Under the pieces are notes generated by a model. The model was not told where the DNA came from. It was given only the letters and a program-made list of their open reading frames with translations, and ran no database searches. 64,000 bases of DNA from NCBI RefSeq assembly GCF_021018805.1, contig NW_026960609.1:2170001-2234000 (forward strand). Reading direction: 5' to 3'. Made by a program: the position numbers and the translations under genes. This document shows positions 44,956 to 53,414 of the stretch, piece by piece (the first letter of the stretch is position 1; every line of letters starts with the position of its first letter). Source of the DNA: Prinia subflava. Lineage: Eukaryota; Chordata; Aves; Passeriformes; Cisticolidae.

Positions 44956-47165
44956 GGGGTCTGGTGGGCTGAGGCATTGATTTGTGTCTTGGCGCGCTGC
45001 CTCGGCGCGCTGGCCGTGAAGTTTCCCTGTTTCCTGCAGACCTCTGTGGCATGAGTGTCCACATTGCAGTGGTGACACCAAACAGGCTTTTGGCAGGTCC
45101 GCCTGAAATGACCCATTTCACCACAGCGGATGCACTGGGACTTTGCCGCTGATTTTTTGTTATTAGTAAAACGGTTGAAGGGCTTTCCCGTCAATGCAGC
45201 TGCAATAACATGTCCCTGTTGCTGCATTGCGTTTTGCATTGCCGCTGTGAAAGCTGCTGTTTGGTTCGTCTGTTCTGCTCTCGCTGCTCTCACCAACATT
45301 TCGTCCACGCCACAGCCTTGAGGGAGGGAGGCCAGAATGGTTTTCATGCGTGCATTGGCGTTCTCAAATGCCAGAGAACGAAACAGATGGTCTCGCACCT
45401 CGTCAGGCAGATCTGGGGCATCTCTCAATGCCGTAGAAAGACGATCAATAAATTGAGCAAACGATTCGGTGGCTCCTTGCTTGATGTTGGCATAGGATGG
45501 AGGCTTCTTTTTGTCTGGCACCAACAGCAAAGCTCTGTAGGCTAGTGACTGGGAGAGTTGATGGATTTCGATGGGAAAAGTCAGCTGTACATTTGTCGTG
45601 GCATAGGCTCCTTGGCCCGTCAGCATGTCCGGCTGAATCCCATAAAATGGATCTCCCACTGTTTGATGCATATTGGCTTCCTCGGTTGCCAGGCGTCTCC
45701 ACTCCCTTTCAAAAATGAGAAATTGAGATGGCGTGAGCAGAAGTGCTGCAATGTTAGAACTGTCAGCAGGGCACAAGAGGTCAGCAGTGAAGATGTATTG
45801 GATAATACTTTTGGAAGCTTCCGCACGAATCCCGTACTGGCTAACTGTCTGCTTTGCAGATTGCAGTACTTTCCATTCATGCGGTTGCCATCTGGCAACG
45901 TTCTGCTCAATCACCACAGGACACGCTATAACATTGGCTGCTTCAAAATCCTTATCGAGAATGGCATGTTTTTTAACTTCGGCCCAGCGGTTCAACAGCG
46001 GATCAGATTGTTCGGCAGGCAGCGCCATCTGCTGGGCATTGGATGGCAACGCCTGCTGGCTGTGTATTGACGACAGAGGTTGTATGGTACATGGTTTCTG
46101 TGGAAACGTTTTGGATAATTCAAATGTCCTTTGTTCCAGCTGACTTTGCCGGTTAGAGAGCTTAGCAAGCTCTGCTATAATTTGCTGCAGCTCCGTTGAC
46201 CTCTGCGGCTTTTCCGGCAATTGCGTTGCACAGCTGTTATCAGGTTTCAAAACTTCCTCATCCGAGTCAGATTCTGGCAGAGGACAGTGAGACGCCTGTG
46301 GGTGGGTGGCGGGTCCCACTGATGCAGGCTGTGGGGGCGCAGGGATCTCAGGTTGAATCGAACTCGCGTTGTCTGATCCGGCCATGGGCGCTGCCATGTT
46401 CTCTGTTTTTGTTTTTGTCATGTGGGCAGCTGACGTCAGCTCCCGTTCCGGCGGGGAGGGGTTTGGCTCCGCTCCGCCTGTGGCACCGCCTCTAAGTCCG
46501 CCTCCTTGCTGCGTCACTTGTGCCCGCCCTGCGCCGCTGCCGGTCCCGCCTGCCTCCTCTTTCGCCACGCCCCTCGGGTCTGGCAGCTGGCTCGTCTCCT
46601 CCCCCACGCCTTTCTCGCCGAACCGCGGCAAGGACACTTCCGGCTTCTCGCTCGGTCTCTCACCCGCATGGCTGGCTACGTCTACCACGTCACGGAGGGA
46701 GGAACAGAGAGGGGCCGCGTTCCCTTTCACCGGATGCGTGGAATTAATTCCGAAAAATCTCGCAACCCTGGATACTTTTTTCCGCTCTTCCGCTTGGGAA
46801 GGAACGGTCTCCGGTTCAGGAGAGCAAGGGGCCGTTCTCTCCAATGCGGAAATCGCGGCTTGGGCAGCTCTGCGCTCCGCGGCAAAGGTTTGTAGCGGAT
46901 TTATAATTTTCTTCCACGTGACGCCTAACTCTGAACAGAGTTTCGCGTCTTTCCCCTGTGAAACTACCGAGTCCCACAGTAAATCTCCGATCTCCTTCCA
47001 TTCTGTCTCGCTGAACAAAAGCGAGGGCTGCTGTAACTTTCCTTTCTTTTTAGCCCATTGGGCCAGCTGATTTATATCAGAATCCCTGATCTTTTCGCCC
47101 CGTTTCGAGACAATGGACGCTAGCAGCTGCATGGCAGCTATGTAATCGCGTTCCATGAGTGAATC
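44940..47165 (-). CDS. gag: ERVK provirus gag, intact
   Basis: The structural polyprotein, 741 residues from the ATG at 47165 (MDSLMERDYIAAMQLLAS). The frame opens 16 codons earlier with GTG, but that segment contains a splice-donor sequence, so the ATG is preferred. Order: matrix-like N-terminus (about 1-110, DINQLAQWAKKKGKLQ); a long proline- and glycine-rich linker with an acidic stretch (LPESDSDEEV); capsid with a major-homology-region-like block (IKQGATESFAQFIDRL, about 561-576); and nucleocapsid with two CX2CX4HX4C zinc knuckles at about 678-691 and 697-710. A PPSY motif sits just before the homology region rather than in the linker. There is no N-terminal Met-Gly, so no myristoylation signal is seen. 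The stop TGA at 44940-44942 follows the slippery site. Confidence 0.94.
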   Translation of the reverse strand, partial: DSLMERDYIAAMQLLASIVSKRGEKIRDSDINQLAQWAKKKGKLQQPSLLFSETEWKEIGDLLWDSVVSQGKDAKLCSELGVTWKKIINPLQTFAAERRAAQAAISALERTAPCSPEPETVPSQAEERKKVSRVARFFGINSTHPVKGNAAPLCSSLRDVVDVASHAGERPSEKPEVSLPRFGEKGVGEETSQLPDPRGVAKEEAGGTGSGAGRAQVTQQGGGLRGGATGGAEPNPSPPERELTSAAHMTKTKTENMAAPMAGSDNASSIQPEIPAPPQPASVGPATHPQASHCPLPESDSDEEVLKPDNSCATQLPEKPQRSTELQQIIAELAKLSNRQSQLEQRTFELSKTFPQKPCTIQPLSSIHSQQALPSNAQQMALPAEQSDPLLNRWAEVKKHAILDKDFEAANVIACPVVIEQNVARWQPHEWKVLQSAKQTVSQYGIRAEASKSIIQYIFTADLLCPADSSNIAALLLTPSQFLIFEREWRRLATEEANMHQTVGDPFYGIQPDMLTGQGAYATTNVQLTFPIEIHQLSQSLAYRALLLVPDKKKPPSYANIKQGATESFAQFIDRLSTALRDAPDLPDEVRDHLFRSLAFENANARMKTILASLPQGCGVDEMLVRAARAEQTNQTAAFTAAMQNAMQQQGHVIAAALTGKPFNRFTNNKKSAAKSQCIRCGEMGHFRRTCQKPVWCHHCNVDTHATEVCRKQGNFTASAPRQRAKTQINASAHQTPKKTH
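44949..44958 (-). promoter_or_regulatory. gag-pro -1 frameshift slippery site
   Basis: The - strand reads ACC CCA AAA AAG ACT CAT TGA in the gag frame. Two overlapping heptamers fit the X XXY YYZ rule: C CCA AAA (44958-44952) and A AAA AAG (44955-44949). Shifting back one base moves into the pro frame (CCC AAA AAA GAC). The site lies three codons before the gag stop. No downstream pseudoknot was modelled. Confidence 0.75.
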
Positions 47166-47170
47166 CATCC

Positions 47171-47182
47171 GCGCCGCTGCTC
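47171..47182 (-). promoter_or_regulatory. Probable major splice donor upstream of gag
   Basis: AAAGAAGGTAAGAG on the - strand (near 47172-47185) is an excellent 5' splice-site match, located just upstream of the gag ATG. A donor in this leader position would produce the subgenomic env messenger. The acceptor before env was not identified. Confidence 0.55.
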
Positions 47183-47436
47183 TTACCTTCTTTCCACTGA
47201 CAGTGGGTGGCACTGTCGCCTTCTAATCAAACCAATCAGCTGACGCTCCCCAGCCTGCCTCGGGAATTCTGGACTGTAGATCGCAAGCGACACACACACG
47301 TCCAAAATCAAGCGAGGACTTCCAGCATTTAAGCTAATTAATTAACAGCATTGAAGCTAAATAATCCACAGCATTTAAGCTAAATAATCACACAGCATCG
47401 AAGCTAAATATTTCATTAAAATCCAGGGCTCTGTCT

Positions 47437-47454
47437 CTAAGTTTCTGGGCGCCA
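47437..47454 (-). promoter_or_regulatory. ERVK primer-binding site, lysine-type
   Basis: On the - strand, one base after the 5' LTR end (CAACA), comes TGGCGCCCAGAAACTTAG. TGGCGCCC is the start shared by lysine-tRNA sites of betaretroviruses; the following ten bases diverge from the lysine sites I know. tRNA-Lys use is therefore likely but not certain. Confidence 0.7.
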
Positions 47455-47455
47455 C

Positions 47456-47461
47456 TGTTGT
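47456..47461 (-). other. LTR terminus used by integrase (5' LTR end)
   Basis: The terminal TG/CA dinucleotides with CGACAACA on this side and TGTGGCCG on the other define exact ends of the inserted DNA, matching the 6-bp duplication. Confidence 0.7.
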
Positions 47462-47855
47462 CGAACCCTGGAAAGACTGGGGACTAGAATAACGTGCGTC
47501 CACACCAATATGGTTCTAAGCACGCAATCCGCTTTATTCCGTGAGATGGCCGGTTAAGTACAGAGCAGATAGTTTACAGTAGCAGGTGCATTGTGATAGG
47601 CGGTGAGCATACAGAAGTATGTAAGCAATCTAGGATTAAGGTGGCTACGGAGATCTAGTGCCATTACCTCCATGCTGCGGGTGGCCATACCTTAACACAT
47701 ACCTAGTAGGAGATAAGTTTATCTGCTACTACGTATGCTGAACGTTCTGCGGCCTACTAGGCCCAGGCCTGAGGCCTAGTTTGGCCTAGTCTGGAATAGC
47801 TCAAATGGTATCTGTGAGCATATCATGCCCACGATACCTGAGAAACTCGGCCACA
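47456..47855 (-). repeat. ERVK provirus 5' LTR
   Basis: 400 bp, the upstream LTR in the - strand sense. It is identical to 39723-40122 except for T at 47542. AATAAA on the - strand lies at 47538-47533. The right flank CAGTAC repeats the left flank of the provirus. Confidence 0.97.
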
Positions 47856-48085
47856 CAGTACTCTATTTTTGTTGTGTCTAAACTCTATCACTAGGCCTGA
47901 AGGTCTGTACTTCTACACTAACAACTAAGCACTTAGGGCATGTGAAGCTTAAAACTGAGGCTTAGATTTCTACTTTATGCATATATGGCTTTATATATTC
48001 TAATTTTTCTAAAGGTTTCAATTCAATCCCTTCACATTTCACTCTCTGTGGAGGATCCATGGAAACATAGACTCCAACAGGAGCC

Positions 48086-48990
48086 TGATGTCATGAGGTC
48101 CTGGTCTGTGTTGACAGCTCTGGATTCTGTCAGTGGCTTTATTGCACTAGTACTAGCAAATGCCTTTCTGAATGTGTGTTTTGTTGTCTTGTTTTTTTTA
48201 CTGTTGTAATGGTTTTAAATTCATAACGGGGCAGAAACACCAAATTATGTAGAGGTTTCACATTAGCTGAACTTTGCTTGTTAAATTTAGTGTAGGGGTT
48301 TAAATATTTTCGTATTGTGAAAATAGGATTAGGAGAAAAGGCAAAACAGGCTCAACTTAAAGATAAAAATAGATTTCTTAACACATGCCAAAAGAAAAAG
48401 GGAAAGAAAAAAAATGAAACTTTTCAAAGCACCACCTCCCCTCCAATGGTTTACTTTCTCACATACAACATAAAGAGATAAAAATTGTAATTTTCAGTCA
48501 GTTTCACCATTCAAATATAATCTTTCATCGGTTCTTTTAGGAAAGGAGTGTCTCTTAGAAATTTCTATGGAATTTCTCCACTAACAACATAAAAGTTGTC
48601 TTGTGGGTCTCATTTTTCACAAAAGACAGCCTCCCAGAAAACCTGCCTTTGTGAAGTCTTTCCCAATAGCAGCTTTCCCAACACTGCATATGGGCCATAT
48701 CTGCTTGTTAGGGGTACTGTTTAAGGATGCCTCTTCTAGTATAAAACAAAGATTCTTTCCTATTTCCAAAATCATCTTCATCTCAAAAACTACAAATCTC
48801 CTTTTCCTTAGGAACAAAGAGCTTCATATCACTTTTAACTAGAGCTTTACATCCCCCCCAACAGCATTCACATGTTACAGGAAAAATAGTCCATTATCCA
48901 TAGTTTACTAGGGACATCCAGCTAAATTAGGCCACTCCTTCTCCTTTGTTCCAAATAGCCTTTTCACTCACTCTTCACTGACTTTGTTTC
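48086..48990. other. Intergenic, nothing recognised
   Basis: AT-rich sequence right of the nested LTR stack; no exon, repeat end or RNA gene was seen. Confidence 0.5.
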
Positions 48991-49039
48991 ATGCTATGTC
49001 TCCTTATAGTTCTATTACTTTGTCTGATCTCACTTTCAG

Positions 49040-49560
49040 GAAGGGCCAGTGCTTTGGGAGTTCTGTTTGCTGGCAGGAAAGAGTTAAAACTTGCCCAGGC
49101 CTGCGGTGCTCATGTGGTTCTCGCCGGGCCGCAGCTGCAAAGATCTCAAAGCCATGCCGGTAGAGGAGGCTGATGGATGCTTTCTTTTCCACCCCTCGAT
49201 CTGATCTAAGATAGCTCAGCTCGGAGCTGCCATCAGAGTTTGCCAGCTCCCTTTCCTCGCTGCCAGCTGCTACTGGGCCCGGCCATGGCCAGGCTCCCTC
49301 TGCTGCGGCCTCTAGCATGCGGCCAGCCCTGCCGAGCCAGAGCCTCCCGTCTCCCCCGCCGGCAGCCGGGGAGAAAAGGGGCTTAGCTGCCCGGGCCACT
49401 CCCCGTGGCAGCAGCTCCCAGAGATCCGGCCGGGCCCGGCTCGGCCACCCAAGGCGGAGGGGGCCTAAGCCGGGCCCTGCTGCTGCCCACGATGTTACCT
49501 GGTGGCTCACCGGGAGAAGAAGAGGGAAGGCTCGAACAAAGCCTCGGTTTTATATGGGTA
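49040..49560 (-). other. CpG-rich block with a TATA-like box on the - strand
   Basis: This 0.5-kb segment is strikingly GC- and CpG-rich in an AT-rich setting (for example GGCCGGGCCCGGCTCGG near 49430). TATAAAA on the - strand at 49554-49548 would drive transcription through it. Either a small promoter/CpG island or the R/U5 part of an unrecognised - strand LTR fits. No AATAAA was found near its left edge. The overlapping frames on both strands are compositional. Confidence 0.4.
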
Positions 49561-50785
49561 TTACCAAAAGTCGCATTCTCTTTTCTCAGTGGCCAAACCA
49601 CAAGCCAATAGTCAAGAACTGGCCCTTGATAGGTCTTTGTCTTTTCTAAAGAAATCTAAGGTCCTGACAAGGCAATAGTCTATATTGTTCTTTAACTAAA
49701 CACCAAACTGTGTTGACCCATAACAGCTGTTGTGCAGTTTGGTATTGGAGTCTTTTCCTGCATGTTTCTGACACTGGATTAAATGGATGTAGAATTTCTG
49801 CAATGTAAAACCTCCTGTAGCATCTGCTGTGTTTTGGTACAATCTGAGAGCTTAAGCTGACTATTGAAGGCAAGTTCTTTTTCATACCCAGCTTGTGTAA
49901 ACAATCCCTTTACTCTCATGACTGGCATCGTCCCATTGCAGTATCTGAGGGATAGGCAGTGGTCTCATGGAGCTGGGGAGTGAATTTGTGAAGGTCAGAA
50001 GAAGGGGTTTGCAATTGCCTGGCATGGGATCTTATAGGTGCTTGGACTTTGTGTTTGCTGCCTCTGCTGGTAAGAAAAGGAACTTGAAACTTCTGGGGCT
50101 GGCACTTCAGCTCTGGGAATGCTGAATTCACTTTAAAATGTTATACATGTTATAACCTTCACGCATGGCGGGCTTTATCAAGCTAGGCAATGGTATCACA
50201 CAGTCCAAAATAACATCTGCTGGCTTGTTGGAAACTGCTATCCCAACTGGCTCCTTGTTTTGCCAAAGTGCTGTCTGCTGGTTTGCTCACTGGCATGTTA
50301 TAGACCTACAAAAGAGCAGTTGTGAGGTAAGATGCTCAGACTGGCAGTTTTCCATCTCCCTTACCTAGGAAAGGAGAAAAAGGAAGTCTCTTGCATCTTC
50401 CATTTCTTACTTGATGGGTTTCTGCCAGATATTCCTTTGAATTGAATGGCTGCTGCAAGATATTCCCTTAAAATCCATCTATAAAACCCCCAGTAAGCAA
50501 AGAAGCAATCCCAAGCAAGCCCAGGAGCACTCATACACACATGGCTTTACAGGATAAGGATTGTATCATGCCTTGCTGCTAAAATGCATGATTGTTACAC
50601 CACACAGTGCCTCTGTGTGAGCACACACAGTGAAAGTGGTTGGAATAGCTTCCTTTGTATCTGCTCAGCCAAAAGGCAGTGATTGAGTCAGACCAGAGCC
50701 AGGAACAAAAAGAACTCACCAGTGCATGGTGGTGCAGTCGCGGCTTCTGCGTGGGATTAGAAAAAAGGACAAACCACAGGTAAAA
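49561..50785. other. Intergenic, nothing recognised
   Basis: 1.2 kb between the GC-rich block and the presumed RAP1GDS1 3' end. No features beyond short frames. Confidence 0.5.
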
Positions 50786-51321
50786 GTGAGAGCACTGAAA
50801 TTTTTATTTGTTACCTCTAGGTACCACGAGTTTGACATTAATAGGCAAGACCAGTGAATGAGCAGCAGTACATTGCATTCAAACCTGAATCTCCAAAGCA
50901 CCAAAAATTGAGCTGGATTTACTTCTTAATCCTATAGTCAGCACACTAGTCTGGACTTGCTGCATCTTGTATTGTCCCTAGTTTAGTAGTACATTTTTAT
51001 GCAGTTACGGGGGATGAGGAAAGAGTCCGTTGTGTAGTACCACTTCTACATCATCATAGGACTACAACATGCACATTCTACTATGTGGCCCAAGCAACAA
51101 GAATACAAGTAGAACAGTTACGGGTGGAGACAGGTTTATGTTAACACCTCCTATGAATTTGTAGAAACCTTTTTGGATGGGTACCTACAGCAGTTAATCA
51201 ATTTCTGTGGGAATGTTACATGCATGCACAAGTGATACAGTGGAAAACATAGCAGGACTGGCAGCAGGACAGAGGACAAAGGTGAAATCTGTGATGGGAT
51301 GCACTGGAAACAAGACCTGCC
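50785..51321 (-). other. RAP1GDS1: RAP1GDS1 3' untranslated region (extent inferred)
   Basis: The sequence after the stop codon on the - strand, down to the candidate signal at 50803-50808. There are no open frames of note. Longer isoforms cannot be excluded. Confidence 0.55.
50803..50808 (-). terminator. RAP1GDS1 polyadenylation signal candidate
   Basis: On the - strand AATAAA occurs about 515 bp after the RAP1GDS1 stop. It is followed by a U/GU-rich stretch (TGTGGTTTGTCCTTTTTT) on the same strand. It is the only good signal I found between the stop and 49.6 kb. Confidence 0.6.
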
Positions 51322-51449
51322 TCAGCTTTCTACAGCAAGTCTCTGCTCTGTTAGCGAGGCCTGCTGGGCAACAGTTTTGTTCTCATTGCTCTGGAGTTTT
51401 GATATGACTTCTAGAAATGCCATGCTCTGCACTTCCTTTTGAAGAGGTT
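51322..51449 (-). CDS. RAP1GDS1: RAP1GDS1 last coding exon (C-terminus)
   Basis: RAP1GDS1 (SmgGDS) is a cytosolic armadillo-repeat protein. It binds small GTPases with polybasic prenylated tails (Rap1, Rac1, RhoA), acting as a chaperone and as exchange factor for RhoA/RhoC. This exon follows TCCTTTTCCAG on the - strand, starts at phase 1, and encodes PLQKEVQSMAFLEVISKLQ through SLTEQRLAVES and TGA (51322-51324). The ending closely matches the vertebrate C-terminus. With seven upstream exons it gives about 353 residues, that is about 255-607 of the long isoform; the rest lies right of the window. Confidence 0.96.
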
Positions 51450-52744
51450 CTGGAAAAGGAAATATTAAAAGAAACGGTGCTTTGTATGAGACAGGCAGAA
51501 GAAAACTGTAAGAAACTTCTACTAAACCCTGCACACACTGCTGTGAGTATGCATAACCTGGTTATTGTTTACTTTTTTGAATTGCCTTTGAGGATGGGGA
51601 GACAACTTTTCAGGGCCTCCATCACACACAAACTCCATGGATTTCAGGTAATGATGAATGATGAACATGCTGCATAGCAGTTAAAAATACCCACCTGTAT
51701 TGCCTTCCAAAACAGATGCTTAGGAAGTATTTTTAGTGAAAACATTTTTTTTTTGTTTATTCTTTAAACTAGCCTGACCAAGTGAGCTGGCCGTGACAGG
51801 CTCACTGCATCATTTGTGTGTGTCAACTCTTACTGGTTGTGTGGTGGTGTGAGATGGGTCCTTAATGGACATGTCATCACCTGCTCACTGTTTGCTGTCC
51901 CTTTACAGCTCAGCTCTGAAGTTAATGCAAACACAACACACAGAGCATTGCCCAGTGCTGTGCATATGGATGCAGTGTTTATGTTTTACTCAAAACTAGG
52001 AGACACTGTCTGATGATTCTGATCCTGGATTGCATGTTACTTTTTGTATTAATTGAGGTTGGGAGCAACTCATAAAATTGAGCAATTTTGTAAGAAATTT
52101 GATGAGTTTTTTCAAAGCCTTGTACTCTGAAAATCTCACAATTTTGATCTAAAATGGTTGGTTTTGTTTCATGCCTCTCTAGTGAAATCCCACTCAGCAA
52201 CAAATACATTTAATTTTGCTTTCCACATGTTGCTGGGGGCCTAATCTCTGAATTTCCCAGGAGAAAACCCAACCACCTGTTTCAGATAGCTATGCTTTAT
52301 GCTGTGCTATTTACTTTTTTTTTTTTTAAAGCAAGCTTTGGCATTTGTTCCCATCCCTACCCACTTTGCTGTTCACATGTTTTTAGTCGTCATGCAGTTT
52401 ACCCCTACCACGTAAGAGCTGGAACCTCTCATCCTGCTGTGCACCTGGGAACGTGTATGTACAGACTGATGTCAGTGAAGCTGTTGGGGTGTGTATCCTA
52501 TGTATGCACTTCCCGCTTTCTCCAGGCATTTCACTGTGCTTTATCATGGCTGGTAACATCCAGTTTCATGGAGACTCTTGCCTACAGAAGACTGTGCTAG
52601 CTAAGAATGCTCTGCTTTGGATGATTCTTCCATTTTCCATTGTCCTCATTTTTCTTTCCCTATCCATTCACTCAGTTGCAAGAGGAACTTCCAGATGAAA
52701 AGAATCACATAAACATAGGTATCTGTTAACTGCTTAACACTGTC
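51450..52744. other. RAP1GDS1 intron, nothing recognised
   Basis: Intronic sequence up to a CR1 copy. No other exon was seen. Confidence 0.6.
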
Positions 52745-53414
52745 TGAAGTTCAACAGAGGCAAATGCAGAGTTCTTCACCTGGGGAAGAATAACCTCAGG
52801 CACCAGCACAGGCTGTGGGCTGATGTGGGGAAAGCAGTTCTGCAGAGAATGACCAGAAAAGCTGTCCATGAGCCAGCAGTGTGTCCTTGTAGCCAAGAAG
52901 GCCATTGGTATCCTGGGGTGCATTAGAAAGAACATGGACAGCAGGTCAAGGGACCCTCTGCTCAATCCTGATAAAGTAACATCTGGAGTGCTTTTGTCCA
53001 GTTCTGGGCTCCTCAGTACAAGAGAGACATGGAGCTCCTACAGTGCATCTAGTGAAGGGCAGCAAAGATGATTAAGGGACTGGAACATCTCTCAGAAGGA
53101 AAAGGCTGAAGGAGCTGGGCCTGTTCAGCCTTGAGAAGAGATGATAGAGAAGTAAACTTCATCAGTGTCTGAAGGGAAGGTGTGAAGAGGATAGAACCAG
53201 GCTCTGTTCAGTGATGCCAAGCAATAGGACAAGAGGCAACAGGCAGAAACCGATGCACAGGAAGTTTCACCTGAACATGAGGAAGAACTGCTTTAGTGTG
53301 CGGGTGACTAAGCACTGGAACAGATTACCCCAGTGAGGTTGTGGAGTCTCCCTCACTGGAATTTTCTGGATGCAATCCTGTGCCATATGCTCGACCCATT
53401 TTGTGATTCTGTGA
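52745..53414 (+). mobile_element. CR1 LINE, truncated 3' end
   Basis: It begins GAAGTTCAACAGAGGCAAATG and runs through the CACCTGGGGAAGAATAAC, CCTGGGGTGCATTAG, TTCTGGGCTCCTCAGTACAAG, GGCCTGTTCAGCCTTGAGAAG and CACTGGAACAGATTACCC blocks of the CR1 3' end. It closes with ATTTTGTGATTCTGTGA, a doubled tail motif. It is antisense to RAP1GDS1 and inside its last intron. It is better preserved than the copy at 3760. Confidence 0.92.

Larger units (their letters stand above)
39723..47855 (-). mobile_element. Complete young ERVK-type (betaretrovirus-like) provirus
   Basis: An 8133-bp provirus on the - strand, in the order LTR, primer site, gag, pro, pol, env, polypurine tract, LTR. The two 400-bp LTRs differ only at base 87 of the + strand reading (C at 39809, T at 47542). 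Six-base duplications CAGTAC flank it at 39717-39722 and 47856-47861. All four genes are open, with gag to pro and pro to pol connected by -1 frame overlaps. Very high LTR identity means recent insertion, so it may be polymorphic between individuals. Gag, Pro and Pol are betaretrovirus-like; Env is of alpharetrovirus-like architecture. It lies between the convergent ends of TSPAN5 and RAP1GDS1 and points away from RAP1GDS1. Confidence 0.96.
38626..48079 (-). mobile_element. Older solo LTR (about 1.3 kb) split by the ERVK provirus
   Basis: The left part 38626-39722 (1097 bp) and the right part 47862-48079 (218 bp) flank the young provirus. Together they begin TGCCGAGGCC and end CTCCAACA. They are bracketed by a perfect 6-bp repeat GGAGCC at 38620-38625 and 48080-48085. 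The - strand orientation is suggested by AATAAA at about 38690 (in GTGGTTTATTAT) and the terminal TGTTGGAG on that strand. It includes a minisatellite, a G18 run and a series of degenerate AAACTCTATCTT-type repeats (39585-39700). It was inferred from ends and duplication only; no family name can be given. Confidence 0.6.

Noticed and set aside
46369..47070. 233-codon + strand frame opposite gag
   Set aside because: Antisense to the GC-rich gag linker; composition-driven, no domain or start context.
49004..49649. Frames of up to 168 codons in the CpG-rich block
   Set aside because: Alanine/proline/arginine-rich in all frames on both strands, as expected of GC-rich DNA; no similarity recognised.
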